A stretch of 64,000 nt of DNA, taken from positions 62,001 to 126,000 of the forward strand of contig NZ_LWQT01000088.1 in NCBI RefSeq assembly GCF_001650715.1, in the 5' to 3' direction. Each line of letters starts with the position of its first letter. The stretch's first letter is position 1. Source of the DNA: Paramagnetospirillum marisnigri. Its GTDB lineage: Bacteria; Pseudomonadota; Alphaproteobacteria; Rhodospirillales; Magnetospirillaceae. Shown one piece after another: positions 18,782 to 28,219 of the stretch. The position numbers and the translations under genes are program-made. The notes under the pieces are model-generated. The model worked only from the letters and a program-made list of their open reading frames with translations, searched no databases and had not been told where the DNA came from.

Positions 18782-20502
18782 TGCACCTCGGCGATGACGC
18801 CGCTCCAGTCTCCTGGGCTGGTCTGGCGGAACAGCCGTGCCGTTGGATACCACGGCGTATCGGTGCGCTGGCTCATCCACAGGAAAGCCGAGCTGGGATA
18901 GGGCAGTAAAATCCACACCGGCTTGCCGAGGGCGCCCGCCAGATGCGCCACCGCGGTATCGGCGGTGATGATCAGGTCCATGGCGGCGATAGCGGCGGCG
19001 GTGTCGGCGAAATCCTCCAGCCGGGGGCCGAGATCGACCATCAGGCCGTGGTCGAACAGGTCCGACGCGGTGGCGGCGACATCACCCTTCTGCAGGGAAT
19101 AGATGGGGGCGTCCACCAGATCCATCAGGTCGTGGGGGCGGAAGCTGCGGGGCTGGTTGTCGCGGCGCCCGGCGCTGCCACTCCACACCGCGCCGATCCG
19201 GGGGCCTGGACGATCGGCCAGATCGGCGAAGGAGGCGGCGCCCTTGGGCACCGACAGATAGGGCACCTTGGCCGGGATGGTTTCCAAGGTGGTGCCGAAA
19301 GCCAGCGGCAGCGACATCATGGGCAGGTGAAAGTCGCAACGGGGAAGTGGGCCGTCGCCCACCTCGATCACCGTCAGGTCGGGATGCAAGGTGGAGAACA
19401 GGCGTCCCAGTCCCTGGCGGCATTCCAGAGTGACCGCCGCCCCCTTGTCGAACAGCAGGGGGATGTAGCGGGCCATTTCCAGCGCGTCGCCGTATCCCTG
19501 TTCGGCATGGATCAGGATGGAACGGCCCTCCAGGGGCTCGCCCTGCCATTCCGGCTGGTGGAACTCGCGCACGAAGCGGGCGAAATGCGGCGTCTGCCAG
19601 CGCCATTCGTATTCCTGCCAGCCCTGGGAGTAGTCGCCCTTGGTCAACAGCACCAGCGCCAGGTTCCAATGCAGTTCGGGCTCGTCGGGGGCCAGGGCCA
19701 GGGCGGCGCGCACCGTCGCCTCGGCCTCGTCCAGCGCCCCCATGTCGCGCAGGACGGCGCCGAGATTGATATGGGCGTCGAGGAATTTCGGGTCGAGCGC
19801 CAGGCAGTCGCGATAGGCCTGGGCGGCTTCGGCCAGACGTCCGGCGCCGTAAAGGGCGCTGCCCAGATTGAGGCGCTTGATGGGGCCGTCGGACAGGGCG
19901 ATGGCGCGCCGATAGGCATCGACCGCCGGGTCGATCACCCCCAGCTTGATATAGGCATTGCCCAGATTCATCCAGGCCAGGGCATTCTCGGGGTCAATCA
20001 TGGAAGCCCTGATATAGGCCTCCACCGCCTCGCCGGGGCTGTCGAGCGCCAAGAGGGCATTGCCGAAATTGACGTGGGCATCGGCCATTTCCGGTTTGAT
20101 GATGATGGCCTGGACCGCCATGTCGGCGGCTTCGGCCGGACGGTTGGACTGGACCAGGGCATCGGACAGGTTGACATAGGCTTCGGGCGATTGCGGATTG
20201 AGGGTCACCGCCTTCTGGTAGGCATCCACTGCCTCGGCCGGACGGCCGAGCCCCATCAGGGCGTTGCCGAAATTAAGGTGGGACAGGAACCAGTCGCCCT
20301 GTTCGGCGATAGCGGTATAGGCCAGCGAGGCGGCGGTGTTGAAGTCGCCCAGGCTGGAGGCCACCACGCTCATGAGGTTGAGCGCGTCCACGTTGTTGGG
20401 CTCGGCGGACAGGACGGCCTTGTAATGTCCCACCGCCTGGGCCATGTCCCCGGCCTGTTGCCGTTCGATGCCCTGGCGCAGTTCAGACTCGATATCGATC
20501 AC
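18751..20502 (-). CDS. TPR-repeat protein with C-terminal GT9-like glycosyltransferase domain
   Basis: 583 aa. Residues about 5-320 are tandem tetratricopeptide repeats (about eight, each with the A-Y/G-A-A pattern, e.g. NLGNAYIKLGVIDPAVDAYR). From about 335 the protein looks like the heptosyltransferase/ADP-glycan GT-B domain often fused to TPRs: HAEQGYGDALEMARY near 342 and DTAVAHLAGALGKPVW near 525. It starts 10 bases after flgL, so it is the last gene of the flagellar operon, which suggests glycosylation or handling of a flagellar protein. No signal peptide is seen. The acceptor and sugar are unknown. Confidence 0.85.
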   Translation of the reverse strand: MIDIESELRQGIERQQAGDMAQAVGHYKAVLSAEPNNVDALNLMSVVASSLGDFNTAASLAYTAIAEQGDWFLSHLNFGNALMGLGRPAEAVDAYQKAVTLNPQSPEAYVNLSDALVQSNRPAEAADMAVQAIIIKPEMADAHVNFGNALLALDSPGEAVEAYIRASMIDPENALAWMNLGNAYIKLGVIDPAVDAYRRAIALSDGPIKRLNLGSALYGAGRLAEAAQAYRDCLALDPKFLDAHINLGAVLRDMGALDEAEATVRAALALAPDEPELHWNLALVLLTKGDYSQGWQEYEWRWQTPHFARFVREFHQPEWQGEPLEGRSILIHAEQGYGDALEMARYIPLLFDKGAAVTLECRQGLGRLFSTLHPDLTVIEVGDGPLPRCDFHLPMMSLPLAFGTTLETIPAKVPYLSVPKGAASFADLADRPGPRIGAVWSGSAGRRDNQPRSFRPHDLMDLVDAPIYSLQKGDVAATASDLFDHGLMVDLGPRLEDFADTAAAIAAMDLIITADTAVAHLAGALGKPVWILLPYPSSAFLWMSQRTDTPWYPTARLFRQTSPGDWSGVIAEVHQALAPGLLA

Positions 20503-20512
20503 GCGGTCAATC

Positions 20513-22669
20513 CTAGCTCAGATAGTTCAGGAGGCTCAGGGACTGGATCTTCGCCAGGGACTGATAGCTGGCCTGCAGCGCGTTGGTATCCGCAAGCAGG
20601 GCCGCCGCCGCCGAGGCGTCATCCACCACCTCGATCTGCGCGATGCGGGTGTCGAGGAAGCCCTTGAAGCTTTTCAGGCTTTGGGTCTTGGTGTTGATTT
20701 CGTAAGCGACGAAGCCCACGCGCTGCTGCACCATGGAGATGTCGCCGCGCAGTTCGGCGCCAAAGGGGGGCGTTCCCGCCGCCGGGGATTCGAGCGAATC
20801 GGTGATCAGGTAGCGAGCCTGGGAGATGCGGCCCTGATTCTGGTCCAGGCCGCCCGCGGTGCCGAACTTGCCCTGGGCGATCAGGCCCAGCGCCCGGAAG
20901 GCCTTCTCGAAGGCCGGGTCCGAGGCGTAGACACCCATGTCCACCTGACGGTCGTTGTCGACGCGATGCTGGATCTGCATGGTGTCGCCCTTGTACCAGG
21001 ACGACGCCTCGATATCGGCGGTGCTGACCGATTCGGTGGTCAGCAGGGTGCTTTCGACCTCGATGTAATTGCCGTTGTTGGCGGTTATCTTGTAGGTCCC
21101 GTCATTGACGCCGGTGGAACTGGACAGGTGGATGACCTGGCCCACCGCCGGATAGGGATTGCCCGAACCGTCCAGGAACGAGGTGGCGCCGCCCGAGGCG
21201 GTGATGCGCTCGCCGGTGGTGCCGGTGGGGCTGAAGGTCAGGGTCCCGTAGCCGGTATTGCCGCTGGTGCCGCCGCCAGCGATCAACTGGTCGTTGGTCT
21301 CGCCCGGACCCACGTCGAAATCAATGGTGACGTCATTGCGGCCGCTCTGGGGGATGAACTGGCTGACCCGCAGCGCGTCGGTATTGACATAGAAGCTGAC
21401 CGTGGTGGCGCTGGCCGAGGCCACGGTGAAGGTCCCGTTGTGATAGGAAGACCCTCCGATGGAGATGGTGTCGCCCGCGCTATAGGCGCCAAGATCATTA
21501 CCCGCCGAGGTGACGGTGACCAGGGTCGAACCGGTCAGGGCGGGCGGCGTCGCCTGGGGGGTGGCGGTGAAGGTAACCGTGCCGGTGGTCAGCGAGGTGG
21601 CGGCGCCATAGTTGCGCGACAGGCTGAGCGGTGCGGTGGCGCCGGTCTGCAGGATGCTTTCGGATTTGGCCTTGGTGGTGTCGGTTGCGATCTCGACCAC
21701 ACCGTTGGTGTTGCTGACCACCTTGAAGGCGCCGTCCCAGGCGTTGCCGGTCGAGCCGTTGATGGTGAAGGTGCTTCCCGCCGACAATGCCGACAGCGAG
21801 TTGGCGGTGGTCGGCGTGATCTTCAGGTTGCCATTGGCGGCGAAGGCGAAGTTCAGGTCGCCGGTGGCGGCGGGAAGGATCTGGGTCGGCGTGGCGCCAT
21901 AGCTGATGGTGGGCGAACCCGAGCCCGCGCCATTGGTTTCCGCCATGGCGGAACCACCCACATTCATGGCCGCGTGGCTGCGGATCTGGAAGGTCTGGTT
22001 GTTGGAGACGCTGTTGGTGATGGAGATGGATGCCGTGCTGGCCAGGGGGGCCAGGCTGTCGGCGTCGGCGGCCTGGATGGTGCCGCTGGTGGCGTTGAAA
22101 TACAGCTTGGTGGTGTCGGCGCGTCCGACGAAGCTGTCGAGCAACTGGGCCGCGCGCGTGGTCGGCCAGGTTCGGGTGCTGCCGTCGTAGGTGGTCTGGA
22201 ACTGGGTCAGCGTGGTGGCGCCCAACTGCACCGGATCGGTGGTGACGCGGCCACCGGCGAACAGATATTCGCCGTTGTTGCTTTCGCCCAGATAGGTCTG
22301 GATCGCCTGCATGGTCTGGAAGGCGAATTCCTGGATCTGTTCGACCCGCTTCTGGTCGGTGGTGTTGCCGGAATAGAAGTTGCTGAATTGGTCGCGAAAG
22401 TTTTTCAGGGACTTCTCGATGCCGGTCAACGAGATGTCGATGGTGTCCAGCTTGGTCTTGGCCGAAGTGTTGCTGGTCAGGAACTGATCCACCGTTGCCT
22501 TCTCGTTCTCGAAGTTGAGCAGCGAGTTGGTTTCGGTCGCGATGCCGGAATAGTACTGGCTCTTGATCTTCTCGGTGAACTGATACTGATCCTTCTGCAT
22601 CTGGACCTGAATGTCCAAGATGCGGTTCACATAGGCGGTATTGGCCCCAAGCGTGCCGATTCTCGTCAT
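20513..22669 (-). CDS. flgL: Flagellar hook-filament junction protein FlgL (HAP3), with a large insertion
   Basis: Structural junction protein between hook and filament, exported by the flagellar type III system. The conserved flagellin-like N-terminal helices (1-180, starting MTRIGTLG) and C-terminal helices (about 610-718, ending IQSLSLLNYLS) flank a Ser/Thr/Gly/Ala-rich middle of more than 400 residues; ordinary FlgL is about 300-400 aa in total. Within the middle I see three related modules at about 298-327, 399-429 and 509-538 with the pattern G-x-T-x-x-I...(N/D)GT(F/Y)(K/T)(V/I). It follows flgK by 11 bases. The call is made by position and by both termini. Confidence 0.9.
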   Translation of the reverse strand: MTRIGTLGANTAYVNRILDIQVQMQKDQYQFTEKIKSQYYSGIATETNSLLNFENEKATVDQFLTSNTSAKTKLDTIDISLTGIEKSLKNFRDQFSNFYSGNTTDQKRVEQIQEFAFQTMQAIQTYLGESNNGEYLFAGGRVTTDPVQLGATTLTQFQTTYDGSTRTWPTTRAAQLLDSFVGRADTTKLYFNATSGTIQAADADSLAPLASTASISITNSVSNNQTFQIRSHAAMNVGGSAMAETNGAGSGSPTISYGATPTQILPAATGDLNFAFAANGNLKITPTTANSLSALSAGSTFTINGSTGNAWDGAFKVVSNTNGVVEIATDTTKAKSESILQTGATAPLSLSRNYGAATSLTTGTVTFTATPQATPPALTGSTLVTVTSAGNDLGAYSAGDTISIGGSSYHNGTFTVASASATTVSFYVNTDALRVSQFIPQSGRNDVTIDFDVGPGETNDQLIAGGGTSGNTGYGTLTFSPTGTTGERITASGGATSFLDGSGNPYPAVGQVIHLSSSTGVNDGTYKITANNGNYIEVESTLLTTESVSTADIEASSWYKGDTMQIQHRVDNDRQVDMGVYASDPAFEKAFRALGLIAQGKFGTAGGLDQNQGRISQARYLITDSLESPAAGTPPFGAELRGDISMVQQRVGFVAYEINTKTQSLKSFKGFLDTRIAQIEVVDDASAAAALLADTNALQASYQSLAKIQSLSLLNYLS

Positions 22670-22680
22670 GATCGGCCTCC

Positions 22681-25293
22681 CTAACGAACGATGTTGACCA
22701 GTGTGTCGAGCATATCCTGCAACGTCGAGATGACCTTCGCCGAGGCGGAATAGGCCTGCTGGAAGGTGATCATGTTAGCAACTTCCTCATCCAGGTTCAC
22801 GCCGCTCAGCGAACTGTACTGATGCTCCAGGGCCTGGCCCAGGGTGGTCTGGTAGGTTCGCCGGTCCTCGGTATGAGCCGAATTGGAGGCTACCACGGAA
22901 ATGGTTGCAGAAGCGTATTCATCGAAGCTGTAATTGCCCGCGTAGATTTCACCTGCCGTGGCCATGGCGTTCTTGTTTCCCATGGTCTGGGCGATGGCGG
23001 TGGCCGTGGTGTTGTCACCCTCGGACAGGTAGTACTTGTCGAGATCGGCGTTATAGCGGACGGAGCCGCGCGCCATCAGGGACGGCGAGCCCTGGATATC
23101 GTCGCGGATGGTCAGGCTGGAGGCGGAACGGGTGGCCGCCGCATGCATCCCCAGATCGGTGAGGATGCTGCCGGGCGGGGTCTGGGTATCGGGGTCGGCG
23201 CCGATGAACAGTTCCTTGTCGCTGTTCTGACGGATGCGCAGGCGCTTGCCAGATCCATCGGGAATGACCGTGGCCTCGATCAGATTGGCCGAACGCATCC
23301 CGAGATAATTGTCCAGGCTGGCGGTGCCCACGGTGCCGCCACTGGCGGAAACCGTCAGCTCCACGCCCCGGCTGTCCCAGACCCGCAGCTGAAAGCTGTT
23401 GGGTGCGTTCTGCACCACCTTGGCCAGGATCGAGCCGCCCACATTGTTGATGGCGGCGGCGATGTCGTTGATGTTGTCGATGGTCGCGGCGGTCAAGGTG
23501 ATGGGGAAGCCGGTGATGTTGCCGTTGGAATCGGCCACCGTGAAGGTGGCATTGCCGGTCAGGGTCAGCGCCGCGCTGTTGAGGATGTTGGACTCGCTGG
23601 TCTGGCTCTTGGCATTGATGGTGGCGGCGATGGTTTCCAGATTCGATCCCGCCGGAACGGTGATGGAATTGCCGATCTGGCCCGACGGGTCGTAAAGCCG
23701 GAAGGTTCGGGTGTTATTCAGGGTGAACTTGCTGGGCAGGATGATGGATTCGCTGATGGAATTGGGCGATTCCATGGTGAAGAAGTCGTTCAGGCCGAAG
23801 AAATTGGAAAAGCCCTCCACCGTCTGGTCGGCATTGCCGTCGCCGTCCACGTCGAACTTGATGGTGGCGTCGCCCGCGGTCGCGCCCTTGGTGGTGGACA
23901 CCTGGTCGCGGAAGGACAGGGTCACCGCGGTATTGGCGGTATTCAGCTCGAACACGCCGTTGGCGACGCTGGCGGTGGCCGAACTGAGCTGGTTGTTCTG
24001 ATAGGACTGGGCCCGCATCCAATTCTGAATCTTGGCGGCGACATCGGTCAACTGCACGCCGGGCGTGGCGGCAGAGGACGAGATGTCGATGGAGGTGGCG
24101 GCTCCGGCGGCGTCATTATAGGCGGTGCTGCTCATGATGGTCTTGAGCGTCGTGCTGGCGATCTCGTCGCCATTGCTGTCGAACAGGGCGATGGTGGTGT
24201 CGCCGCTGCTCAGCCACATCTTCTGCGGATTCGCATCGATGGATGCCGGGATCAGGCCGCCGTTGACCGTGGGGTTGTTAGGGTCGATGAAATGGCGGGT
24301 GCCGGTCATCTCGGAGCGGGTGGTGGGAAAGCTGGTGCCCCGATTATGGACTTGGTTGACGTTGGTCTTGATCTTGGCCGCCAACTCGTCCATCTGCGAC
24401 TGCAGATTGGGCAGGACCTTGTCGCGCAGGTCGAGCAGGGCGCGGATCTTGCCGTCCTGGAGGTCGCCCGAGATATCGGTGTTGGGTTCGGCCGAGGTGG
24501 ACAGGGTGATGGCGTTGAAATTGCCGCCCGCCCGGGTCATCCAGGCGGCGGTGACGGTGGTGGCCACATGGGTCATGGTGGCGGGACCCTTGTCCACCAG
24601 GGTCTTGCCGGTCTTGGTATAGACGCCGATCGAGCCGTCGCCGCGCTCGAAATACTGGATGTCCATATATTTCGAGACTTCGGTCAGGGACAGGTCGCGC
24701 TTGTCGCGCAGGTCGCCGACATCGGCGCCGATGGCTGATCCGCGCACGATCTTCTGGTTAAGGTCGAAAATGTTCTCGATCTGCTGATTGACCTGGCTGA
24801 CGGTGTCCTGGATGGCGCGATCGGCTTCCAGGCGCAGATTCTGAATCTGCTCGGTGGTCTGGTTCAGCTTCTGGGCGGTGTCCATGGCGCTGGTCACCGC
24901 CGAAGTCTGCAACGACGAAACGCTGACACGGTCGGCCAGGGTTTCGAAGGAATTCTTCATGGTCATCAGCTGATGGGCGATGGAATCGTTGTTGGCCACC
25001 TGGCCGAACATGTCCTCGATGCGGGGATAATAGTCGTGCAGGCTGTCCAGCAGCCCTTGGGTCGAGGTCTGGCGGCGGATATCCTTCAGCAGGCCTTCGT
25101 CGACGGTCCGGGTGATCTCGCCGGTCTGCACGCCCGCGCCGACGCCGCCGACGGTGACCGATTCCGGGGTCATCACCTTGCGGACATAGCCCTTGGTGTT
25201 GACGTTGACGATGTTCTGGGAAATGACGTCCAGGCCCTTCTGGTTGGTCAGAAGTCCCGAAAGTGCTGTGGACAGGCCCAGGGTGATGCTCAT
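22681..25293 (-). CDS. flgK: Flagellar hook-associated protein 1 FlgK
   Basis: 870-aa junction protein, larger than the roughly 550 aa of enteric FlgK. The N-terminus (LSTALSGLLTNQKGLDVISQ, 7-26, then NIVNVNTKGYVRK) is the flagellar rod/hook signature. A helical HAP1 domain extends to about 320, and a beta-rich variable insertion covers about 330-770. The C-terminus GVNLDEEVANMITFQQAY with SASAKVISTLQDMLDTLV is the FlgK tail that packs in the junction. GGGGAGAA precedes the ATG. It lies between a flgN-like chaperone gene and flgL in one operon. Confidence 0.95.
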   Translation of the reverse strand: MSITLGLSTALSGLLTNQKGLDVISQNIVNVNTKGYVRKVMTPESVTVGGVGAGVQTGEITRTVDEGLLKDIRRQTSTQGLLDSLHDYYPRIEDMFGQVANNDSIAHQLMTMKNSFETLADRVSVSSLQTSAVTSAMDTAQKLNQTTEQIQNLRLEADRAIQDTVSQVNQQIENIFDLNQKIVRGSAIGADVGDLRDKRDLSLTEVSKYMDIQYFERGDGSIGVYTKTGKTLVDKGPATMTHVATTVTAAWMTRAGGNFNAITLSTSAEPNTDISGDLQDGKIRALLDLRDKVLPNLQSQMDELAAKIKTNVNQVHNRGTSFPTTRSEMTGTRHFIDPNNPTVNGGLIPASIDANPQKMWLSSGDTTIALFDSNGDEIASTTLKTIMSSTAYNDAAGAATSIDISSSAATPGVQLTDVAAKIQNWMRAQSYQNNQLSSATASVANGVFELNTANTAVTLSFRDQVSTTKGATAGDATIKFDVDGDGNADQTVEGFSNFFGLNDFFTMESPNSISESIILPSKFTLNNTRTFRLYDPSGQIGNSITVPAGSNLETIAATINAKSQTSESNILNSAALTLTGNATFTVADSNGNITGFPITLTAATIDNINDIAAAINNVGGSILAKVVQNAPNSFQLRVWDSRGVELTVSASGGTVGTASLDNYLGMRSANLIEATVIPDGSGKRLRIRQNSDKELFIGADPDTQTPPGSILTDLGMHAAATRSASSLTIRDDIQGSPSLMARGSVRYNADLDKYYLSEGDNTTATAIAQTMGNKNAMATAGEIYAGNYSFDEYASATISVVASNSAHTEDRRTYQTTLGQALEHQYSSLSGVNLDEEVANMITFQQAYSASAKVISTLQDMLDTLVNIVR

Positions 25294-25317
25294 GATGTTC
25301 TCCCCGCCATTCTGGCG

Positions 25318-25785
25318 TCAGAGCGACTTGTTGAAGGCGAGCGAGGCGCTGGTGGCGCCGCCGTCGTCGAAGGTTCCCGCCCGGCCATAGGTGGTGGCAC
25401 TGACCGTCCGTTGCTTGGCGCGGTCGGCCAGGATGTCCATCACCCGCTGATAGGACTCCATTTCCGCCTCCAGGCGCAGGGCATTGATCCGGGTCAGTTC
25501 CTTCAGCTTCAGGCCGATCTCCATCAACTGCTCGCGCTGTTCCGGTTCCAGGGTCTCGGCCAGTTCCGGGCTCTTGACCAGGGGCTCCATGGCCTGTTCG
25601 TACAGACGGGCCAGGGCCACCTTGTTCTCGGTCAGGATCTTGACCGTTTCCGCGTCATGGCTCACCAGGGCGTCGTTCTCGATCTCCAGCAGTTCGCACA
25701 GATTGGTGCAGGCGAACATCAGGTCGTCGAAGGCGATGATGGGCGAGGAGTCGGGGACGTGATCGTCGTGATCGTCGTGGGTCAT
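25318..25785 (-). CDS. flgN: FlgN-like chaperone for FlgK/FlgL
   Basis: 155-aa mainly helical protein placed directly upstream of flgK. FlgN-type chaperones hold FlgK and FlgL for export. Long amphipathic helices at about 17-70 and 75-125 (LLEIENDALVSHDAETVKIL; EREQLMEIGLKLKELTRINA-like) fit the family. The first ten residues are unusually rich in His and Asp (MTHDDHDDH), which could bind metal but may be incidental. A perfect AGGAGGTG lies upstream of the ATG. Sequence similarity in this family is low, so the call rests on context plus helices. Confidence 0.75.
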   Translation of the reverse strand: MTHDDHDDHVPDSSPIIAFDDLMFACTNLCELLEIENDALVSHDAETVKILTENKVALARLYEQAMEPLVKSPELAETLEPEQREQLMEIGLKLKELTRINALRLEAEMESYQRVMDILADRAKQRTVSATTYGRAGTFDDGGATSASLAFNKSL

Positions 25786-25786
25786 G

Positions 25787-26128
25787 TCACTGCACCTCCT
25801 GGTGCTTCAGCAGCATCTTCTGGACGGCGGAGCCGATCCCGAAGCCGCTGCCATTTCCGTTCGAACCGCCGCGATTGGCGACCATTTTAGCGTATTCGTC
25901 GATCAGCAGGGACCGGAACATCTCCTCGCCCGAGCCGCCGCCGAACAGGCCGTCGGTCTTGATGCCCGCGAACATGTGCTGAAACATCTGCGACACGAAC
26001 TGGGTCTCGAACTGGCGGCCGACCTTGGCGGCGGTGCTCTTGCTGGCGGTCTGGGCCATGTTGGGTGCCTTGGGAGCGGCCTGGTAGGCGTCGTAGGCGT
26101 TGGCGGCGGCGGCGGCGATGGCGGTCAT
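25787..26128 (-). CDS. Rod-binding protein, FlgJ N-terminal domain/CheL-like
   Basis: 113-aa protein consisting only of the rod-binding domain found at the N-terminus of FlgJ: RQFETQFVSQMFQHMFAGIK near 37-56, then the short segment FRSLLIDEYAKMVAN. There is no muramidase domain, as is usual for alphaproteobacteria, where the gene is called cheL or flgJ. It probably caps and assembles the rod in the periplasm. GGAGGTGATG precedes the ATG, within the end of flgI. The next gene is flgN-like, one base downstream. Confidence 0.85.
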   Translation of the reverse strand: MTAIAAAAANAYDAYQAAPKAPNMAQTASKSTAAKVGRQFETQFVSQMFQHMFAGIKTDGLFGGGSGEEMFRSLLIDEYAKMVANRGGSNGNGSGFGIGSAVQKMLLKHQEVQ

Positions 26129-26129
26129 G

Positions 26130-27305
26130 TCACATCACCTCCAGCTCGGCCTGCAGGGCGCCGGCGGCCTTGATGGCCTGCAAGATGGTGATCAGGTCGC
26201 GCGGGCCGATGCCAAGGCTGTTCAGGCCTTCCACCAGTTCCTGCAGCGTCACCTTGTGGGGGACCACGGCCAGCTTGTTGCCCGCGCCTTCGTCCACCTG
26301 GATGTCGGTGCGCTGCACGGTGGTGGTGGTGCCCGCGTCGGAGAAGGGCGAGGGCTGCGATACCTGCGGCGTCTCGGTGATGCGGATGGTCAACTGGCCC
26401 TGGGCGATGGCCACGGTGCTGATGCGCACATTCTCGCCCATGACGATGGTGCCGGACACTTCGTCGATGATGACGCGGGCCACCTGGTCGGGCTCGACCC
26501 GAAGCTGTTCGACATCGGTCAGCAGGCCAACCACGTTGCCGCGGTAATTGGGGGGGACCACGATCTGGACGGTGCCGGGATCGACCGGACGGGCCATGTC
26601 GCCGCCCAGATAGGAATTGACCGCCTGGGCGATGCGCCGCGAGGTGGTGAAATCGGGATTGCGCAAGCTGATCTTCACCGCTTCAAGGTGAGCCATCTCG
26701 AAGGGCAGCTCACGCTCGACGATGGCCCCGTTGGCGATGCGCCCGGCGGTGGGGACGCCCTTGACCACCGAAGTGCCCGAAGCGCCCGAGGCGGAGAAGC
26801 CGCCGGTGGCGACCTGGCCCTGGCCCACGGCATAGACTTCGCCATCGGCGCCGATCAGCGGAGTCACCAGAAGCGTTCCGCCGCGCAGGTCCTTGGCGTC
26901 GCCCATGGCGGAAATCTGCGCGTCGATGCGCGATCCCTGGCGCGAGAAGGGCGGCAGTACGGCGGTGACCATGACGGCGGCAACGTTCTTGGGGCTGACC
27001 GAGGTGATGGCGCCGCTGGAATCGCGGATGTTGACGCCGAGCCGTTCCAGCATGCCGACCAGGCTTTCCTTGGTGAAGGGGGCGTTGGTCAGCGAGTCGC
27101 CGGTTCCGTTCAGGCCGACCACCAGGCCATATCCCACCAGCATGTTGTCGCGCACGCCCTCGAAATCGGCGATGTCCTTGATGCGCGAGGCGCCGAAGGC
27201 GTCGGACGGCATCAGGCCCAGCGTGGCGGCCACCAGCGATGCGGCCAGCAGGAAGGCGCGAACGGGGGCGGCGAAGGTGGCTTTGGTGACGTCGATGCGG
27301 CTCAT
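26130..27305 (-). CDS. flgI: Flagellar P-ring protein FlgI
   Basis: 391-aa periplasmic ring protein around the rod. I chose the ATG at 27305, which gives a Sec signal peptide (basic start, hydrophobic core about 18-32, cleavage after about 38 in DAFG/ASR). The mature protein begins RIKDIADFEGVRDNMLVGYG, the family signature, and the C-terminus GIGPRDLITILQAIKAAGAL with AELEVM is also typical. An open frame upstream to 27392 would hide the signal peptide and runs over the sigma-54 promoter. First gene of the operon that continues to 18751. Confidence 0.95.
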   Translation of the reverse strand: MSRIDVTKATFAAPVRAFLLAASLVAATLGLMPSDAFGASRIKDIADFEGVRDNMLVGYGLVVGLNGTGDSLTNAPFTKESLVGMLERLGVNIRDSSGAITSVSPKNVAAVMVTAVLPPFSRQGSRIDAQISAMGDAKDLRGGTLLVTPLIGADGEVYAVGQGQVATGGFSASGASGTSVVKGVPTAGRIANGAIVERELPFEMAHLEAVKISLRNPDFTTSRRIAQAVNSYLGGDMARPVDPGTVQIVVPPNYRGNVVGLLTDVEQLRVEPDQVARVIIDEVSGTIVMGENVRISTVAIAQGQLTIRITETPQVSQPSPFSDAGTTTTVQRTDIQVDEGAGNKLAVVPHKVTLQELVEGLNSLGIGPRDLITILQAIKAAGALQAELEVM

Positions 27306-27353
27306 GGTACTTTCACCCTGGTCAAGCGGGTCATGGTCGTGCGCCAAACTCGT

Positions 27354-27369
27354 TGCGAAAGTCATGCCA
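27354..27369 (-). promoter_or_regulatory. Sigma-54 promoter for the flgI operon
   Basis: On the minus strand the sequence is TGGCATGACTTTCGCA, matching the TGGCACG-N4-TTGCA consensus with the GG and GC in exact register and two mismatches. The GC element is about 50 bases before the flgI start. Middle flagellar genes of alphaproteobacteria are commonly sigma-54 dependent. Confidence 0.65.
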
Positions 27370-27555
27370 GGCGGCAATTGGCGGATTTCCAAGGGTTTTC
27401 GGCTCCGTGGCCGGTAAAGTTCGCCCCCCGGGGGCAGTTCCGTCCCCTTGCCCCCGGCAATTCCTGCCCAGTTGACCGGAAGGCCCGGCTCTGGCGAAAT
27501 AGCCTCCGGCGCGCGGGACTAGGTTCCGGGCGGTGATTTAGGGTATCGTGGACCC

Positions 27556-27984
27556 ATGAAGATTTCCGGAGTCGGTCCCAAGGGGGGCGCCACAGGCCCC
27601 CGTAAGACCGAAAAGACCCAGGGCAAGGGCGAGTTTCGCCAGGCGCTCATCGAGTCCATGGACTCGATGGAGGAGGCGCATGCCGTCGAGGCACCCATCG
27701 GCGTCACCCGGGTCGATGCCCTGTTGATGGTGCAGCAGATGGACGACGCCACCGAGCGCGAGGCCCGCCGTCGTCTGGTGAAGCGGGGCGAGCAACTGCT
27801 GGACGGGCTCGAGGAATTGCGTCACGGGCTGTTGATGGGCGAAATCCCCAAGGACAAGATGACCGTATTGGCGCAAAGCGTCCGCGCCCGGCGCGAGAAT
27901 TGCGGCGACCCCCGCCTGGCCGCCCTGCTCGACGAGATTGAGCTGCGGGTCGAGGTGGAATTGGCCAAGCTGTCGCGGGCTTAG
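27556..27984 (+). CDS. fliX: Flagellar assembly regulator FliX
   Basis: 142-aa FliX. In Caulobacter FliX links assembly of the early basal body to the activity of the sigma-54 activator FlbD. The N-terminus MKISGVGPKGG with a Gly/Pro/Lys-rich 1-25 and the C-terminal helical part (RRRLVKRGEQLLDGLEELRH near 70-89; DPRLAALLDEIELRVEVELAK near 117-137) are characteristic. It is divergent from flgI with 250 bases between the two starts. That context fits its known role with class II and III flagellar operons. Confidence 0.9.
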   Translation: MKISGVGPKGGATGPRKTEKTQGKGEFRQALIESMDSMEEAHAVEAPIGVTRVDALLMVQQMDDATEREARRRLVKRGEQLLDGLEELRHGLLMGEIPKDKMTVLAQSVRARRENCGDPRLAALLDEIELRVEVELAKLSRA

Positions 27985-28219
27985 CTTTTTATTCCCGAAG
28001 ATGGTGGCGTAAGTGATCCGGCGCGATTGCGCTTGCGGGGGTGCTGCCCTATCCATATATTGCGTCGCGACCGGGTGGTCCGATCCAGAGGCTTGGTTCC
28101 CCAAGCGTCTGGTGAAACGGCCCCCAACTGATTGAATTGTGGTAAAAATATATGATTTGCCCAGCAAGGCGGATCTTGGATTTTTGCCACAAGCCCGACC
28201 GTGACATCGAGGGATGTGG

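Noticed and set aside
28132-28156. TTGAAT...TATGAT as a promoter for dksA
   Set aside because: Spacing is 13 bases, too short for a sigma-70 type promoter.
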